From assembly GCF_002575655.3 (NCBI RefSeq), contig NC_053041.3, positions 369,007,054 to 369,071,053 on the forward strand: 64,000 nt of DNA, read 5' to 3'. The translations under genes were made by a program, and so were the position numbers. Under the pieces are notes generated by a model. It was not told the origin of the DNA, made no database searches, and was given only the letters and a program-made list of their open reading frames with translations. The DNA comes from Aegilops tauschii subsp. strangulata. Its lineage: Eukaryota > Streptophyta > Magnoliopsida > Poales > Poaceae. Shown here piece after piece: positions 43,149 to 55,365 of this stretch. The stretch's first letter is position 1; each line of letters starts with the position of its first letter.

Positions 43149-45361
43149 TCACAAACCTTAACACCAATATTCTTAATAAATCATAATTACTCACCAACGT
43201 GACTCACATATCACTATCATCATATCTCAAAAATATTACAAATAATCAAGTTTATTTTGTCCAATGACCTTCATGAAAGTTTTTATTATATCCCTCTTGA
43301 ATATATATCACTTTGGGACTAGTTTCATATGTTGCTTTGGATAAGCTCAAATAAATCTAAGTGAAGAACATGAGCATAAAAATTTTCATCTCTCAAAATA
43401 CTATAAGTGAATCATGAGAGGATTTCTTCAAAATTTCTAACTCTCAAATAAATCCAAATGAAGCATGAGAGCATTTCTTTAAAAATATTAAAGCACACCG
43501 CACTCAAAAAGATATAAGTGAAGCACTAGAGCAATTCCATCATTCAAAAAATTTAAGTGAAGCACAAAGAGCAATTCTAACAAATCATAGTATAATTTAG
43601 GCTCTCTCAAATAGGTGTGTCCAGCAAGGATACTTGTGTCAAAATAAAAAGAAAAACAAGCAAAGACTCATATAATACAAGGCGCTCAAAGCAAAACTCA
43701 TGATATGTGATGAATAAAAATATAGCTCCAAGTAAAATACCGATGGTCGTTAGAAGAAAGAGGGGATGCCTTCCGGGGCATCCCCAAGCTTAGTTGCTTG
43801 TTTCTCTTTGGATAATAACTTGGGGTGCCATGGGGCATCCCCAAGCTTAGGCTCTTGTTACTCCTTATTCCTTCATCCATCATGATCTCACCCAAAACTT
43901 GAAAACTTCAATCACACAAAACTCAACAAAACCTTCGTGAGATCCGTTAGTATAAGAAAACCAATCTTTACTATAAGTATTGTTGAAAACCCATTATAAT
44001 TTTGTGTTTGCATTATATCTACTGTATTCTAACTTTTCCATGGCTTATACCCCCCCCCTCGATAAAGTCCATAGATTCGTCAAAATAAGCACACAACGCA
44101 AAGAAAACAGAACATGTCAAAAACAGAATAGTCTGTAAAGATGCGAATTGTTCTCATTCTTCTGTAATTCCAAAAATTCTGAAAATTAGGACAATAGAAG
44201 AAATTTTTATATAAATCTTGTGTAAAAAATTAGAATTTTTCGTCGCTTCTGTGAATTTAGAAAATTATTTTACTGAACGCAAAAGTTTCTGTTTTCCAAC
44301 AGGATCAAATCAATTATCACCAAAGCTATTCCAAAGGCCTTACTTGGCACAAATACTAATTAAAACATTAAAAACACAATCATAACAGAGGCATAATTGT
44401 GAAACACTCAAGAACAGAAAGAAAAAGGCAAAAATAAATTTTATTCATTGGGTTGCCTCCCAACAAGCGCTATCATTTTACGCTCCTAGCTAGGCATAAT
44501 GGATAGATCTAAGTATTGTCATCTTTCTTCTTATTTTCCTTAGATGTTTTTTTGTCAGGAGGTTTTGCAAAAATAACTTGAAACACATTATCCATATGAA
44601 CATTAGCACTATCAAGTTGCTTATCATCATATCCCCTTTAATTTCTGGCAACAATCCAAGAATAGTGTTGATTAACAGCATTGAAAACTTGTTGGATTGT
44701 ATCTAAAATGGGGATCTCCTTTTTAAGATTCTCATTGAAAATTTGATTATTTCCAAGAAAGTGTCGCAACATATAATCACTATTATAAAGGATATCATCT
44801 ATCACCAGTTTTTCACGGTTCATACCATAAAAATCAAAAAAATCCTAGCTTCCCGTATTATGTAATCAAATTCATTCATAAGAACAAGGGTAGCCAACCT
44901 TTTAGGTTTGGGATTCTTTATAACAGGTAGCTCATAAAACAATCTTTGCAAGGTAGGATGCGTACGGATAAATTTATTTTCAAGTTTCAGAACAAGTGTT
45001 GAAATAGCTTCCGCACAATATTTAGTTTTTTAAGTAGAGGAGCATCATCAAGAGTCAAATTCTAACACAATTGAAAAACTCTTGGATATGTTCTTTTCCC
45101 ATAATATTCCCTTGCCCCAAAACAAAAGTTTTAGCATCCAGATTGCCAGGCCATCATCTGTTTCTACCATACCAAAATCACTCATGACGACAAGTTCAAG
45201 CAAGCAAGAGATCTGACTAGAAAACAGCGAATGAAAAAGAGGGCGAATAAAACGGCATTTTTTGTGAAGTGGGGGAGATGAAAACGGGAGGCAAATGGCA
45301 AATAATGTAAATTGCAAGGAGATGAGATTTTTTATTAGGAACCTGATAGATATTGATGATG
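43149..45361 (-). mobile_element. Element C interior, 5' part with gag-like remnants
   Basis: Continues C after D. It contains the GGGGATGCC hairpin (43762-43785), the TTGGGTTGCCTCCCAAC stem-loop (44448-44464) and, on the minus strand between about 45060 and 44490, several broken frames. One reads AEAISTLVLKLE and THPTLQRL, like 50900-50640 of body 2. It looks like one decayed gag-like gene. No pol. Confidence 0.7.
43762..43785 (-). other. GGGGATGCC hairpin (element C)
   Basis: Perfect 9-bp inverted repeat with loop TTCCGG, followed by AAGCTTAG. Confidence 0.8.
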
Positions 45362-45381
45362 TCTCCCAGGCAATGGCGCCA
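45362..45381 (-). other. Primer binding site of C (tRNA-Asp type)
   Basis: Minus strand TGGCGCCATTGCCTGGGAG, 12 bases from the LTR end at 45394. Confidence 0.85.
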
Positions 45382-45393
45382 GAAATCCTTTCT

Positions 45394-46929
45394 TGATGGC
45401 GCATGCAGCGTCAGTATTTCCCCGAAGAGGAAGGGATGATGTAGCACAACTATGGTAGGTATTTCCCTCAGTTATGAAACCAAGGTTATCGAACCAGTAG
45501 GAGAACCAAGCAAAACTATGTAAACGGTACCAGCACACAAAGAACAAATACTTGCAACCCGGGTAAAAGATAGATTGCTTCGTATGATTTTGGATAAATA
45601 GATTTCGCGATAAAACAAAATAAAATAAATAAAGAAAAAGTGCAGCAAGGTATTTTTTGCTTTTTACAATAATAGATAATAAAAGCAAATGAAATATGTC
45701 TCAAAGCAAATATGATAAAGAATAGACTTAGGGGCCGTAGATTTCACTGGTGGCTTCTCTCAAGAAAAATAGCATACGGCGGGTAAACCAATTACGGTTG
45801 GGCAATTGATAGAACTTCAAATAATTATGAAGATATCCAGGCAATGATCAATATATAGGCATCACGTCCAAGATTAGTAGACCGACTCCTGCCTACATCT
45901 ACTACTATTACTCCACACAACGACTGCTATCCAGTATGCATCTAGTGTATTAAGTTCATGGAGAAATAGAGTAATGCAATAAGAATGATGACATGATGTA
46001 GACAAGATCTATTCATGTAGGAATAGACCCTATCTTGTTATCCTTAATGGCAACAATCAATACGTGTCTTGCTTCCCCTTCTGTCAATGGGAAAGAACAC
46101 CGCACGGCCGAACCCATCACAAAGCACCTCTTCCCATGGCAGGAAAGTTCTATCTAGTTGGCCTACGTAAACCAAAGATTCGAAGAAGAAATACGAGGCT
46201 ACAAATAATCATGCATATAAGAGATCAAAACTCAAATAACTTTAATGGATAAAATAGATCTGATCATAAACTCAAGGTTCATCGGATCCCAACAAACACA
46301 CCGCAAAAAGAGTTACATCAAATTGATCTCCAAGAGATCATTGTATTGAGAATCAAAAGAGAGAGTGGAAGCCATCTAGCTACTGCCATGGACCCATAGG
46401 TCTACAATGAACTACCCACGCATCATCGGAGAGGCACCAATGTGGGTGAAGAACCCCTCCGTGATGGTGCCTAGATTGGATCTGGTCGTTCTGGAACTTC
46501 CAGCGGCTGGAATTGTGTTTCGTCGACTCCCCTAGGGTTTTTGCATTTTCAGGGTATTTATAGAGAAAAGAGTCGGTGCGGGAGGTGGGCGAGGTGGGCA
46601 CAACCCACCAGGGCGCGCCTGGGCCCCTAGGTGCGCCCAGGTGTGTTATGCTCCCCTCAGAGCCCCCCTCTGGTACTTCTGTGGCCCAACAGGTGTCTTC
46701 TGGTCCAGAAAAATTCTCCAAAAAGTTTCGCTACCTTTGGACTCCGTTTGGTACTGTTATTCTGTGAAGTAAAAAACAAGCAAAAACAACAACTGGCTCT
46801 GGGCACTATGTCCATAGGTTAGTCCCAAAAATGGTATAAAGTTGCTGTAAAATGATTGTAAAACATCCAAGAATGATACTATAACAACATGGAACAATAA
46901 AAAATTATAGATACGTTGGAGATGTATCA
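45394..46929 (-). repeat. Element C 5' LTR
   Basis: 1536 bp on the minus strand, TGATACATCTCC...GCGCCATCA. Minus-strand TATAAATA at 46555-46562. It is followed by GGCAT and the resumed middle LTR of the array. Confidence 0.9.
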
Positions 46930-47229
46930 GGCATGCCCCCTGATCTTGTCGTCTCCTCATGGCTCTTGTGGCCTCCTCCTGAAGCTTCCAGGTGTCTTGT
47001 GGTCCATGAAAAATCCTCAAAAAGTTTCATTCCGTTTGGACTCCGTTTGGTATTGATTTTCTGTAAAGACAAAAACAAGGAAAAAATAGCAACTGGCACT
47101 TGGCACTAGGTTAACAGGTTAGTCCCAAAAATGATATAAAATAGCATAATAATGCATATAATACATCCAATATTGATAATATAATAGCATGGAACAATCA
47201 AAAATTATAGATATATTGGAGATGTATAA
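46930..47229 (-). repeat. Middle LTR of the Athila-like array, right part
   Basis: Completes 24178-24971 (46930-46934 is the C duplication). It is collinear with 54238-54546. The outer end reads TTATACATCTCC on the minus strand, mutated from TGATAC. The body 2 purine tract follows on its right, so this LTR borders bodies on both sides. Confidence 0.85.
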
Positions 47230-49412
47230 AGCATCCCGAAGCTTAATTCCTGCTCGTCCTCGAGTAGGTAAATAATAAAAACAGAATTTTTTATGTGGAA
47301 TGCTACCTAACATGTTTATCATGTAATCTTTCTTTATGTGGCATGAATATTCAGATCTGTAAGATTCAAAACAAAAGTTTAATATTGACATAAAAATAAT
47401 AATACTTCACGCATACTAAAAAGCAATCATGTCTTTTCAAAATATCATGGCTAAAGAAAGTTATCCCTACAAAATCGTATAGTCTTGTCATGCTCCATCT
47501 TCTTAACACAAAGTATTTATCATGCACAACCCCGATGACAAGCCAAGCAATTGGTTCATACTTTTTAACGCGCTTCAGCTTTTTAACTCTCACGCAATAC
47601 ATGAGCGTGAACCATGGATATAGCACTATAGGTGGAATAGAGTATGATGTTGGAGGTTGTGTGGAGAAGACAAAAAGGGAGAAAGTCTCACATTGACAAG
47701 GCCAATCAATGGGCTATGGAGATGCCCATCAGTTGATATCAATGCAAGGAGTAGGGATTGCCATGCAACAGATGCACTAGAGCTATAAGTATATGAAAGC
47801 TCAAAAGAAAACTAAGTGGGTGTGCATCCAACTTTCTTGCTCATGAAGACCTTGGGCATTTGAGGAAGCCCGTCATTGGAATATACAAGCCAAGTTCTAT
47901 AATGAAAAATTCCCACTAGTAATATATGAAAGTGAAAAATAGGAGACTCTCTATCGTGAAGAACATGGTGCTACTCTGAAGCACAAGTGTGGAAAAGGAT
48001 AGTAACATTGCCCCTTCTCTCTTTTTCTCTCATTTTTTTAGTTTTTCTCTTTTTTTGTTGGGCTCTTTAGCCTCTCCTTTTTATTTTGGGCTCTTTGGCC
48101 TCTTTTTTTATTTTTTATTTTTGTCTAGGGTCTCATCCTGACTTGTGGGGGAATCATAGTCTCCCTCATTCTTTCCTCACATGGGACAATGCTCTAATAA
48201 TGATGATCATCACAGTTTTATTTACTTACAACTCAAGAATTACAACTCGATACTAGAACAAAAATATGACTCTATATGAATGCCTCCGCCAGTGTGCCGA
48301 GATGTGCAATGATCTAGCGTGACATTTATAAAAAATATGAACGGTGACCAAGCCACAAATACTATGTCAACTCTATGATCATGCAAAGCAATATGACAAT
48401 GATGACATGTGTCATAATAAAACGGAACGGTGGAAGTTGCATGGCAATATATCTCGGAATGGCTATGGAAATGCCATAGTAGGTAGGTAAGGTGGCCGTT
48501 TTGAGGAAGATATAAGGAGGCTTATGTGTGAAAGAGTGTATCATATCACGAGGTTTGGATGCACTGGCGAAGTTTGTACCAACTCTAAAGGTGAGAAAGG
48601 GCAATGCACTATACCTAAGAGGCTAGCAAAATGCAGAAAGGTGCGAGTGCGTATAATCCATGGACTCACATTAGTCATTAAGAACTCATATACTTATTGC
48701 AAGAATTTATTAGCCCTCAGAGCAAAGTACTACTACGCATGCTCCTAGGGGGATAGATTGGTAGTAAAAGACCATCGCTCGTCCCCGACCGCCATTCAAA
48801 AGGAAGACAATCAATCATAAATCATGCTCCAGTTTCATAGCATAACGAGAGACCATATGTGCATGCTTCGGGAATCACAAACCTTAACACAGATATTCTT
48901 ACAAAACCATAATTACTCACTAGCATGAGTCTAACATCACCATCTTTATATCTCAAAACAAATGAAAGGAATCAAACTTCTCGTATAGTCAATGATCTTC
49001 ATGAACGTTTTTATTATATCCCTCTTGAATACCGATCATATTAGGACTAAATTCATAACCTAAGCAAATTGCCATACTATTTATAAGACTCTAAAAATAA
49101 TATAAGTAAAGCATGAGAGTTCATCAATTTCTTTAAAATATAACCACCGCCGTGCTCTAAAAGATATAAGTGAAGCACTAGAGCAACTACTTAGCTCAAA
49201 AAATATAAGTGAAGCACATAGAGTATTCTAATGAATTCATGATTAATGTGTGTCCCTCTCAAAAGGTGTGTCCAGTAAGGATGATTGTGGAAAACTAAAA
49301 AGCAAATAAAGCAATGACTCATATAATACAAGATGCTCCAAGCAAAACACATATCATGTGATGAATAAAAATATAGCCTCGAGTAATTTACTGATGGATT
49401 GTAGACAAAAGA

Positions 49413-49436
49413 GGGGATGCCTTCTGGGGCATCCCC
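49413..49436 (-). other. GGGGATGCC hairpin (body 2)
   Basis: Perfect 9-bp inverted repeat with loop TTCTGG. Confidence 0.8.
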
Positions 49437-50147
49437 GAGCTTAGATGCTTGGTTGTCCTTGAATATTACCTACGGGTTCCATGGGCATCCCCAAGCTTAG
49501 GATCTTGCCACTCCTTATTCCATTGTCCATCGAAACTTCACCCAAAACATGAAAACTTCACAACACAAAACTTGACAGAAAACTCGTAAGATCCGTTAGT
49601 ATGATAAAGCAAATCAACACTTTTAGGTGCCGCTGTAAACTCATTCCAATTTTATATTTGAATTATATCTACTGTATTCTCACTTCACCATGGTTCATAC
49701 CCCCCGATACAACCCATAGATCCATCAAAATAAGCGAACAACACAATGAAAACAGGATCTGTCAAAAACAGAATAGTCTGTAGTAATTCAAATAGTGACC
49801 CTACTTCTGTAACTCCAAAAAGTCTTGAAAATTGGGAAAACGTGGGAAATTTGTATATAAATATGTAAAAAATTCAGAATTTTTAGCCGCTCCAGTGAAT
49901 TTTAAAAATTCTTCTATTGGACGTAAAAGTTTCTGTTTTCACAGAATCAAATCAATAATCTTCCAAATCATCCCAAAGGTCTTACTTGGCACAAACACTA
50001 ATTAAAACACTAAAACACAATCATAATAGAAGTATAATTGCATAATTATTGAAAAGAAGAAGAAAAAGCAAAAACGTAAAATAAAATTGGGTTGCTTCCC
50101 AACAAGCGCTATTGTTTTACGCCCCAAGCTAGGCATATTGCATAGAT

Positions 50148-51001
50148 TTAGGTATTGTAATAGAAGTGAGGGAAATCATCAATGCTCATCTCATGCTCCC
50201 TCCTTTCAGCGGCAAGTTTCCTTTTTGGTAAGCAAAAATAATCAAAAGGGCTAAATTTAATTGGGTATGGATCTATAAGATCAAGTTTGGGAGGAGGAGG
50301 TTCTTCCCTTGGCCCTTTATATGTGATTACTATCTCTTCATTATAAACTTTCCTTTGATTATGATCTCTAAGCCTTTCTTTAAGAACACGCCCTAGCCCA
50401 TTATTTTGTATAGAAAAATTATCATTGTGTTCAGAAATTTTATCAATCAAAACAGATGGGGGACTTTTTTTCCTTAGATTTTCGTTGTAAAGCAGCATAA
50501 TCAAGAGATTGTAATCTCCTTATCTCTTCTTGAGTAAAAAATATCTCCTCTATAGGAGGGCAACCACAATTTTTTATTGTAATGATCAAATATTTCACGT
50601 GGTTCTTTCATAGTATGCCCAAATTCATAAGCTAGAAATATAGTGGTAACAAGCTTAACGGAAGGATCATGAATATTAGAGAATTCTAGAAGGATCCTTT
50701 GTATGGATGGATGCATATGAACAAATTGTCTTTCAAGTTCAACTATAAGCAAAGATATTGCATCCGCAATACTAGAAGTTTTATTAAGAATCAACCCACC
50801 TAGCATAGGTAACATACCGGCACAAGTAAAGAAATCTTGGATAACACCTTTTCCAATAATATTACCACTACCTACACGTAGTTTTTTACTGTGCATGACA
50901 GTAGTTTCTTTCTCATGAGGATCATTATCAAAAAAATCGTCAAATTTTTCCTCAATATTATTAGTATTTTTTTCAATGATAACCTCCCCGGATTCAAACA
51001 T
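50148..51001 (-). pseudogene. Gag-like ORF of body 2 (unknown function)
   Basis: On the minus strand two frames, 51001-50501 (166 codons) and 50504-50148 (118 codons), overlap with a shift. They appear to be one gene with a frame change near 50500. The first starts MFESGEVIIEKN, is acidic, then has a helical region (ADAISLLIVELERQF) and FDHYNKKLWLPSYRGD. The second ends near PKRKLAAERREHEMS. Element C has a decayed homologue. It lies directly downstream of the primer site and TATA-bearing LTR, the place of gag. No zinc knuckle was seen. Function unknown. Confidence 0.5.
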
Positions 51002-51197
51002 GATATCAAAGCAAGCAATCTATCACACAAGCCAACAAAAAGCAAACGAAAAGAAGGCAAATAAAAAGGCCAATATTTTTGTATTTATCTGAAAACGTTT
51101 AGAATTGGGGGAGAGGAAAATGAGAGGCAAATAGAAAATAATGTAAATCCAAGAGATGAAGTTTATGATGGGTACTTTGTAGGCTTGATGTAGATCC

Positions 51198-51215
51198 TCC
51201 CCTACAACGGCGCCA
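51198..51215 (-). other. Primer binding site of body 2 (tRNA-Asp type)
   Basis: Minus strand TGGCGCCGTTGTAGGGGA, two substitutions from the tRNA-Asp complement. Confidence 0.85.
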
Positions 51216-51226
51216 GAAATTCTTCC

Positions 51227-52483
51227 TGGTACTTCTTGAGCTTACGTTGGTTTTTTCCTTGAAGAGGAAAGGGTGATGGAGCAAATAGAGATAAGTATTT
51301 CCCTCAATTGAGAACCAAGGTATCAATCCAGTAGGAGGAACACACAAGTCACCAATGGTTGCACCTACGCAAACAAACAAATACTTGCACCCAACGCGAT
51401 AAAGGGGTTGTCAATCCCTTCACAGTTACTTGCAAGGATGATACCTGATAGTGATAGATATAAAAGATAAGTAAAAGTGGTAAATAAGATAAAAGTAACT
51501 AAATGCAGCAAAGTATTTTTGAGTTTTTGATTTTATAGATCTGAAAATAATATGATAAAAGATAGACCCGGGGGCCATAGTTTTCACTAGAGGCTTCTCT
51601 CTAGAAAGAAAGCATACGGTGGGTAAACAAATTACTGTTAAGCAATTGATAGAAAAGTGTATAGTTATGACGATATCTAAGGAAATGATCATGTATATAG
51701 GCATCACATCCATGAAAAGTAGACCGACTCCTGCCTGCATCTACTACTATTACTCCACACATCAACCACTATCTAGCAAGCATCTAGTGTAAGTTAACAA
51801 GAAGGGAGTAACGCCTTAAGCAAGATGACATGATGTAGAGGGATAGATCCAATCAATATGAACAAACCTCATATTTTTATCCTTAATGGCAACAATAAAA
51901 ATACGTGGCATGTCCCTTTCTGTCACTGGGAATAAGCACCGCAAGATTGAACCCATTACAAAGCGCCTCTACCATTGCAAGAAAGATCAATGTACTGGGC
52001 CAAACCAAATCAATAGATCAGAGAGAAATACAAAGCTATCTTAATCATGCATAAAAGGGTTCAGAGAAAACTCAAATAATAATCATAGATAATCTGATCA
52101 TAAACCCACAATTCATCGCATCTCAACAAACACACCGCAAAAGATGATTACATCAAATAGATTAAGGAGAACATTGTATTGCAGATCAAAGAGAGAAGAA
52201 GCCATCTAGCTACTAGCTATGGAACCGTAGGTCTATGGTAAAGTACTCACACATCATCAGAAGGGTAGCAAGGTTGATGTAGAAGCCCTCCGTGGTCGAA
52301 TCCCCCTCCGACAGTGTACCAAAAAAGTTCTCTAGATGGGATCTCACGAAGACAGAAACTTGCGGCGGCGGAAAAGTATTTTTTGTGTGCCCTCTGGTCT
52401 AGGGGAATATTTGGGTATTTATAGAAGAAGGGTTAGGGTTAGAGGAGCCACAGGGGCCCACAAGCTTGGGGGCGCCCCCCCCC
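51227..52483 (-). repeat. Right LTR of the array, left part
   Basis: 5' LTR of body 2 on the minus strand, with TATAAATA at 52416-52423. It is interrupted in a C-rich spot by solo LTR G and resumes at 54233/54238. Total LTR length is about 1.57 kb. Confidence 0.88.
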
Positions 52484-54232
52484 TAATACGTCTCCAACGT
52501 ATCTATAATTTTTTATTGCTCCATGTTATTATATATTCTATTTTGGATGTTTAATGGGGTTTATTATACACTTTTATATTATTTTTGGGACTAACCTATT
52601 AACCCAAGGCCCAGTGCAAATTGCTGTTTTTTTGCCTATTTCAGTGTTTCGCGGAAAAGGAATATCAAACGGAGTCCAAACGGAATGAAACCTTTGGGAG
52701 CATGATTTTTGGAACAAACGTGATCCAGAGGACTTGGAGTGGACGTCAAGATATCAACGAGGAGGCCACGAGGCAGGGGGCGCGCCTACCCCTGGGCGCG
52801 CCCTCCACCATCATGGGCCCCTCGTGGCTCCACCGACCTACTTCTTCCTCCTATATATACCTATGTACCCCGAAACCATCCAGGAGCACCACGAAAACCT
52901 AATTCCACCGCCGCAACCTTCTGTACCCGTGAGATCCCATCTTGGGGCCTTTTCCGGCGCTCTGCCAGAGGGGGAATCGATCATGGAGGGCTTCTACATC
53001 AACACCATAGCCTCCCCACTGATGTGTGAGTTGTTTACCACAGACCTTCGGGTCCATAGTTATTAGCTAGATGGCTTCTTCTCTCTCTTTGGATCTCAAT
53101 ACAAAGTTCTCCTCGATCTTCTTGGAGATCTATTTGATGTAACTCTTTTTGCGGTGTGTTTGTCTTGATCTGATGAATTGTGGGTTTATGATCAAGATTA
53201 TCTATGAACAATATTTGAATATTCTCTGAATTCTTTTATGTATCTTTGCAAGTCTCTTCGAATTATCAGTTTGGTTTGGCTTACTAGATTGATCTTTCTT
53301 GCAATGGGAGAAGTGCTTATCTTTGGGTTCAATCATGCGGTGCTCGATCCCAGTGACAGTAGGGGAAACGACACGTATTGTATTGTTTCCATCGAGGATA
53401 AAAAGATGGGGTTTATATCATATTGCTTGAGTATATCCCTATACATCATGTCATCTTGCCTAATGCGTTACTCTGTTCTTATGAACTTAATACTCTAGAT
53501 GCATGCTGGATAGCGGTCGATGTGTGGAGTAATAGTAGTAGATGCAGGCAGGAGTCGGTCTACTTGTTGCGGACGTGATGCCTAATACGTGATCATGCCT
53601 AGATATTCTCATAATTATGCACTTTTCTATCAATTGCTCGACAGTAATTTGTTCACCCACCGTAATACTTATGCTATCTTGAGAGAAGCCACTAGTGAAA
53701 CCTATGGCCCCCGGGTCTATCTTCCATCATATTGATCTCCCGCCAATGAGCTATTTCTGGCGCCGTTTATTTTGCAATCTTTACTTTCAATATTTATCAT
53801 AAAAATACCAAAAATATTATATTATCATCTCTATCAGATTTCACTTTTGCAAGTGGCCGTGAAGGGATTGACAACCCCTTTATTGGCCCCCGGGTCTATC
53901 TTCCATCATATTGATCTCCCGCCAATGAGCTATTTCTGGCGCCATTTATTTTGCAATCTTTACTTTCAATATTTATCATAAAAATACCAAAAATGTTATA
54001 TTATCATCTCTATCAGATTTCACTTTTGCAAGTGGCCGTGAAGGGATTGACAACCCCTTTATCGCGTTGGTTGCAAGGTTCTTATTTGTTTGTGTAGGTA
54101 CGAGGGACTTGCGTGTGGCCTCCTACTGGATTGATACCTTGGTTCTCAAAAACTGAGGGAAATACTTACGCTACTTTGTTGCATCACCCTTTCCTTTTCA
54201 AGGGAAAACCAACGCATGCTCAAGAGGTAGCA
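52484..54232 (+). mobile_element. G: solo LTR of an Athila-like element
   Basis: 1749 bp, starting TAATACGTCTCC (normally TGATACG) and ending GAGGTAGCA. The duplication CCCCC is at 52479-52483 and 54233-54237. There is no interior, so it is the product of recombination between two LTRs. TATATATA at 52852-52859. It contains a 179-bp tandem duplication. Confidence 0.85.
53706..54063 (+). repeat. 179-bp tandem duplication inside solo LTR G
   Basis: Two nearly identical units, 53706-53884 and 53885-54063, beginning GGCCCCCGGGTCTATC. They differ at only a few bases (for example GCCGTTT against GCCATTT). Confidence 0.95.
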
Positions 54233-54546
54233 CCCCCCGCCATAGGGCACGCTTCCTGAGCTTGTCGTCTCCTCGTGGCTCTTATGGCCGCCTCCCGAAG
54301 CTTCCAGGGTGTCTTGTGGTCCAAAAAAAATTCAAAATGTTTTGTTCCATTTGGACTGCATTTGGTATTGATTTTCTGTGAAGACAAAAACAAGGAAAAA
54401 AACAGCAACTAGCACTTGGCACTAGGTTAATAGGTTAGTCCCAAAAAATGATATAAAATAGCATAATAATTCATATAAAACATCCAAGATTGATAATATA
54501 ATAGCATGGAACAATCAAAAATTATAGATATGTTGGAGATGTATTA
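54233..54546 (-). repeat. Right LTR of the array, right part
   Basis: Completes 51227-52483 after G. It ends on the minus strand with TAATACATCTCC (mutated TGATAC) at 54546, directly beside the pol fragment. The array's target duplication cannot be tested because its left end is not in the window. Confidence 0.85.
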
Positions 54547-55365
54547 GGCCACAGCCCAAAACGGTCGCACGAGTGAGGAGTTTCTTGGACTCACTGGTTT
54601 ATATTGGCTTTTTGTGAGAGATTTCAGCACCATCCTGCACCTCTCAATGAGCTTACAAAGAAGGATATGCCTTTTGTTTGGGTTACCACACATGCAGAAG
54701 CCTTCACGGTATTGAAACATAACTTAACACATGCTCGTTTACTCCAGCTTCTTGGCTTTAATAAGTCATTTGAGCTTGAATGTGATGCTAGTGGAATTGG
54801 GTTACGAGGTGTGTTATTACAAGATGGTAAACCTGTTGCATACTTTTCTGAAAAATTGAGTGGGCCTAGTCGGAATTATTCTACTTATGATAATGAATTA
54901 TATGCTCTTGTTTGGCCTTTCGAAACATGGCAACATTATTCATGTCCCAAAGAATTTGTTATACATTCTGATCATGAATCTCTGAAACATATTAAAAGTC
55001 AAGGAAAACTGAACCACAGACTTGCTAAATGGGTTGAATTCATTGAGACTTTCCGTTATGTGAAGCAGGGTCAACAAAATGTTATTGCTGATGTATTGTC
55101 TCATTGCTATACTATGCTTTCACAACCTGACTTTAAAATATTTGGTTTGGAGACCATCAAAGATCAATATGTGCATGATGTTGATTTTAAAGATGTGATG
55201 CAGAATTGTAAGGAAGGAAGAACTTGGAACAAGTTCATCATCAATGATGGATTTGTGTTTCGCGCTAACAAGCTATGCATTTCAGCTACCTCCGTTCGTG
55301 TTTTGTTGTTGCAGGAGGCGCATGGAGGGGGATTAATAGGACACTTTGGCATGAAGATGGAGGAC
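54547..55365 (+). pseudogene. Ty3/gypsy pol fragment (RT end, RNase H, start of integrase)
   Basis: Fragment of a different, older Ty3 element. It begins in the RT thumb ([10 protein letters not shown]) and has at least two frame changes before 54640. It then stays open through an RNase H region with [16 protein letters not shown] and HSDHESLKH, which keep the catalytic Asp, Glu and Asp. It stops in the integrase zinc region ([12 protein letters not shown]), where H is inserted (TGA of the frame is H's first base triplet). The left end is cut exactly at the array LTR. The RNase H/connection motifs show it is not related to C, E or H interiors, which have none. Confidence 0.85.

Larger units (their letters stand above)
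24972..46929 (-). mobile_element. Element C: Athila-like LTR retrotransposon, minus strand, split by D
   Basis: LTRs are at 24972-26543 (3') and 45394-46929 (5'), on the minus strand, starting TGATAC(G/A)TCTCC. The flanking 5-mers GGCAC (24967-24971) and GGCAT (46930-46934) are a target duplication with one mismatch. Sequence on both sides joins into one LTR of the outer array. Without D the interior is about 3.4 kb. It has a tRNA-Asp type primer site, a gag-like ORF remnant and a conserved 3' ORF, but no pol. It is therefore non-autonomous or strongly deleted. Confidence 0.88.
47230..51226 (-). mobile_element. Athila-like array, body 2
   Basis: About 4.0-kb interior on the minus strand, from the purine tract and stem-loop (47230-47268) to the primer site (51198-51215). 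It contains the GGGGATGCC hairpin (49413-49436), the stem-loop at 50087-50110 and one gag-like ORF region (50148-51001). The 47340-50080 part shows no conserved coding frame, only AT-rich sequence shared with body 1. No pol domain. Confidence 0.82.
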
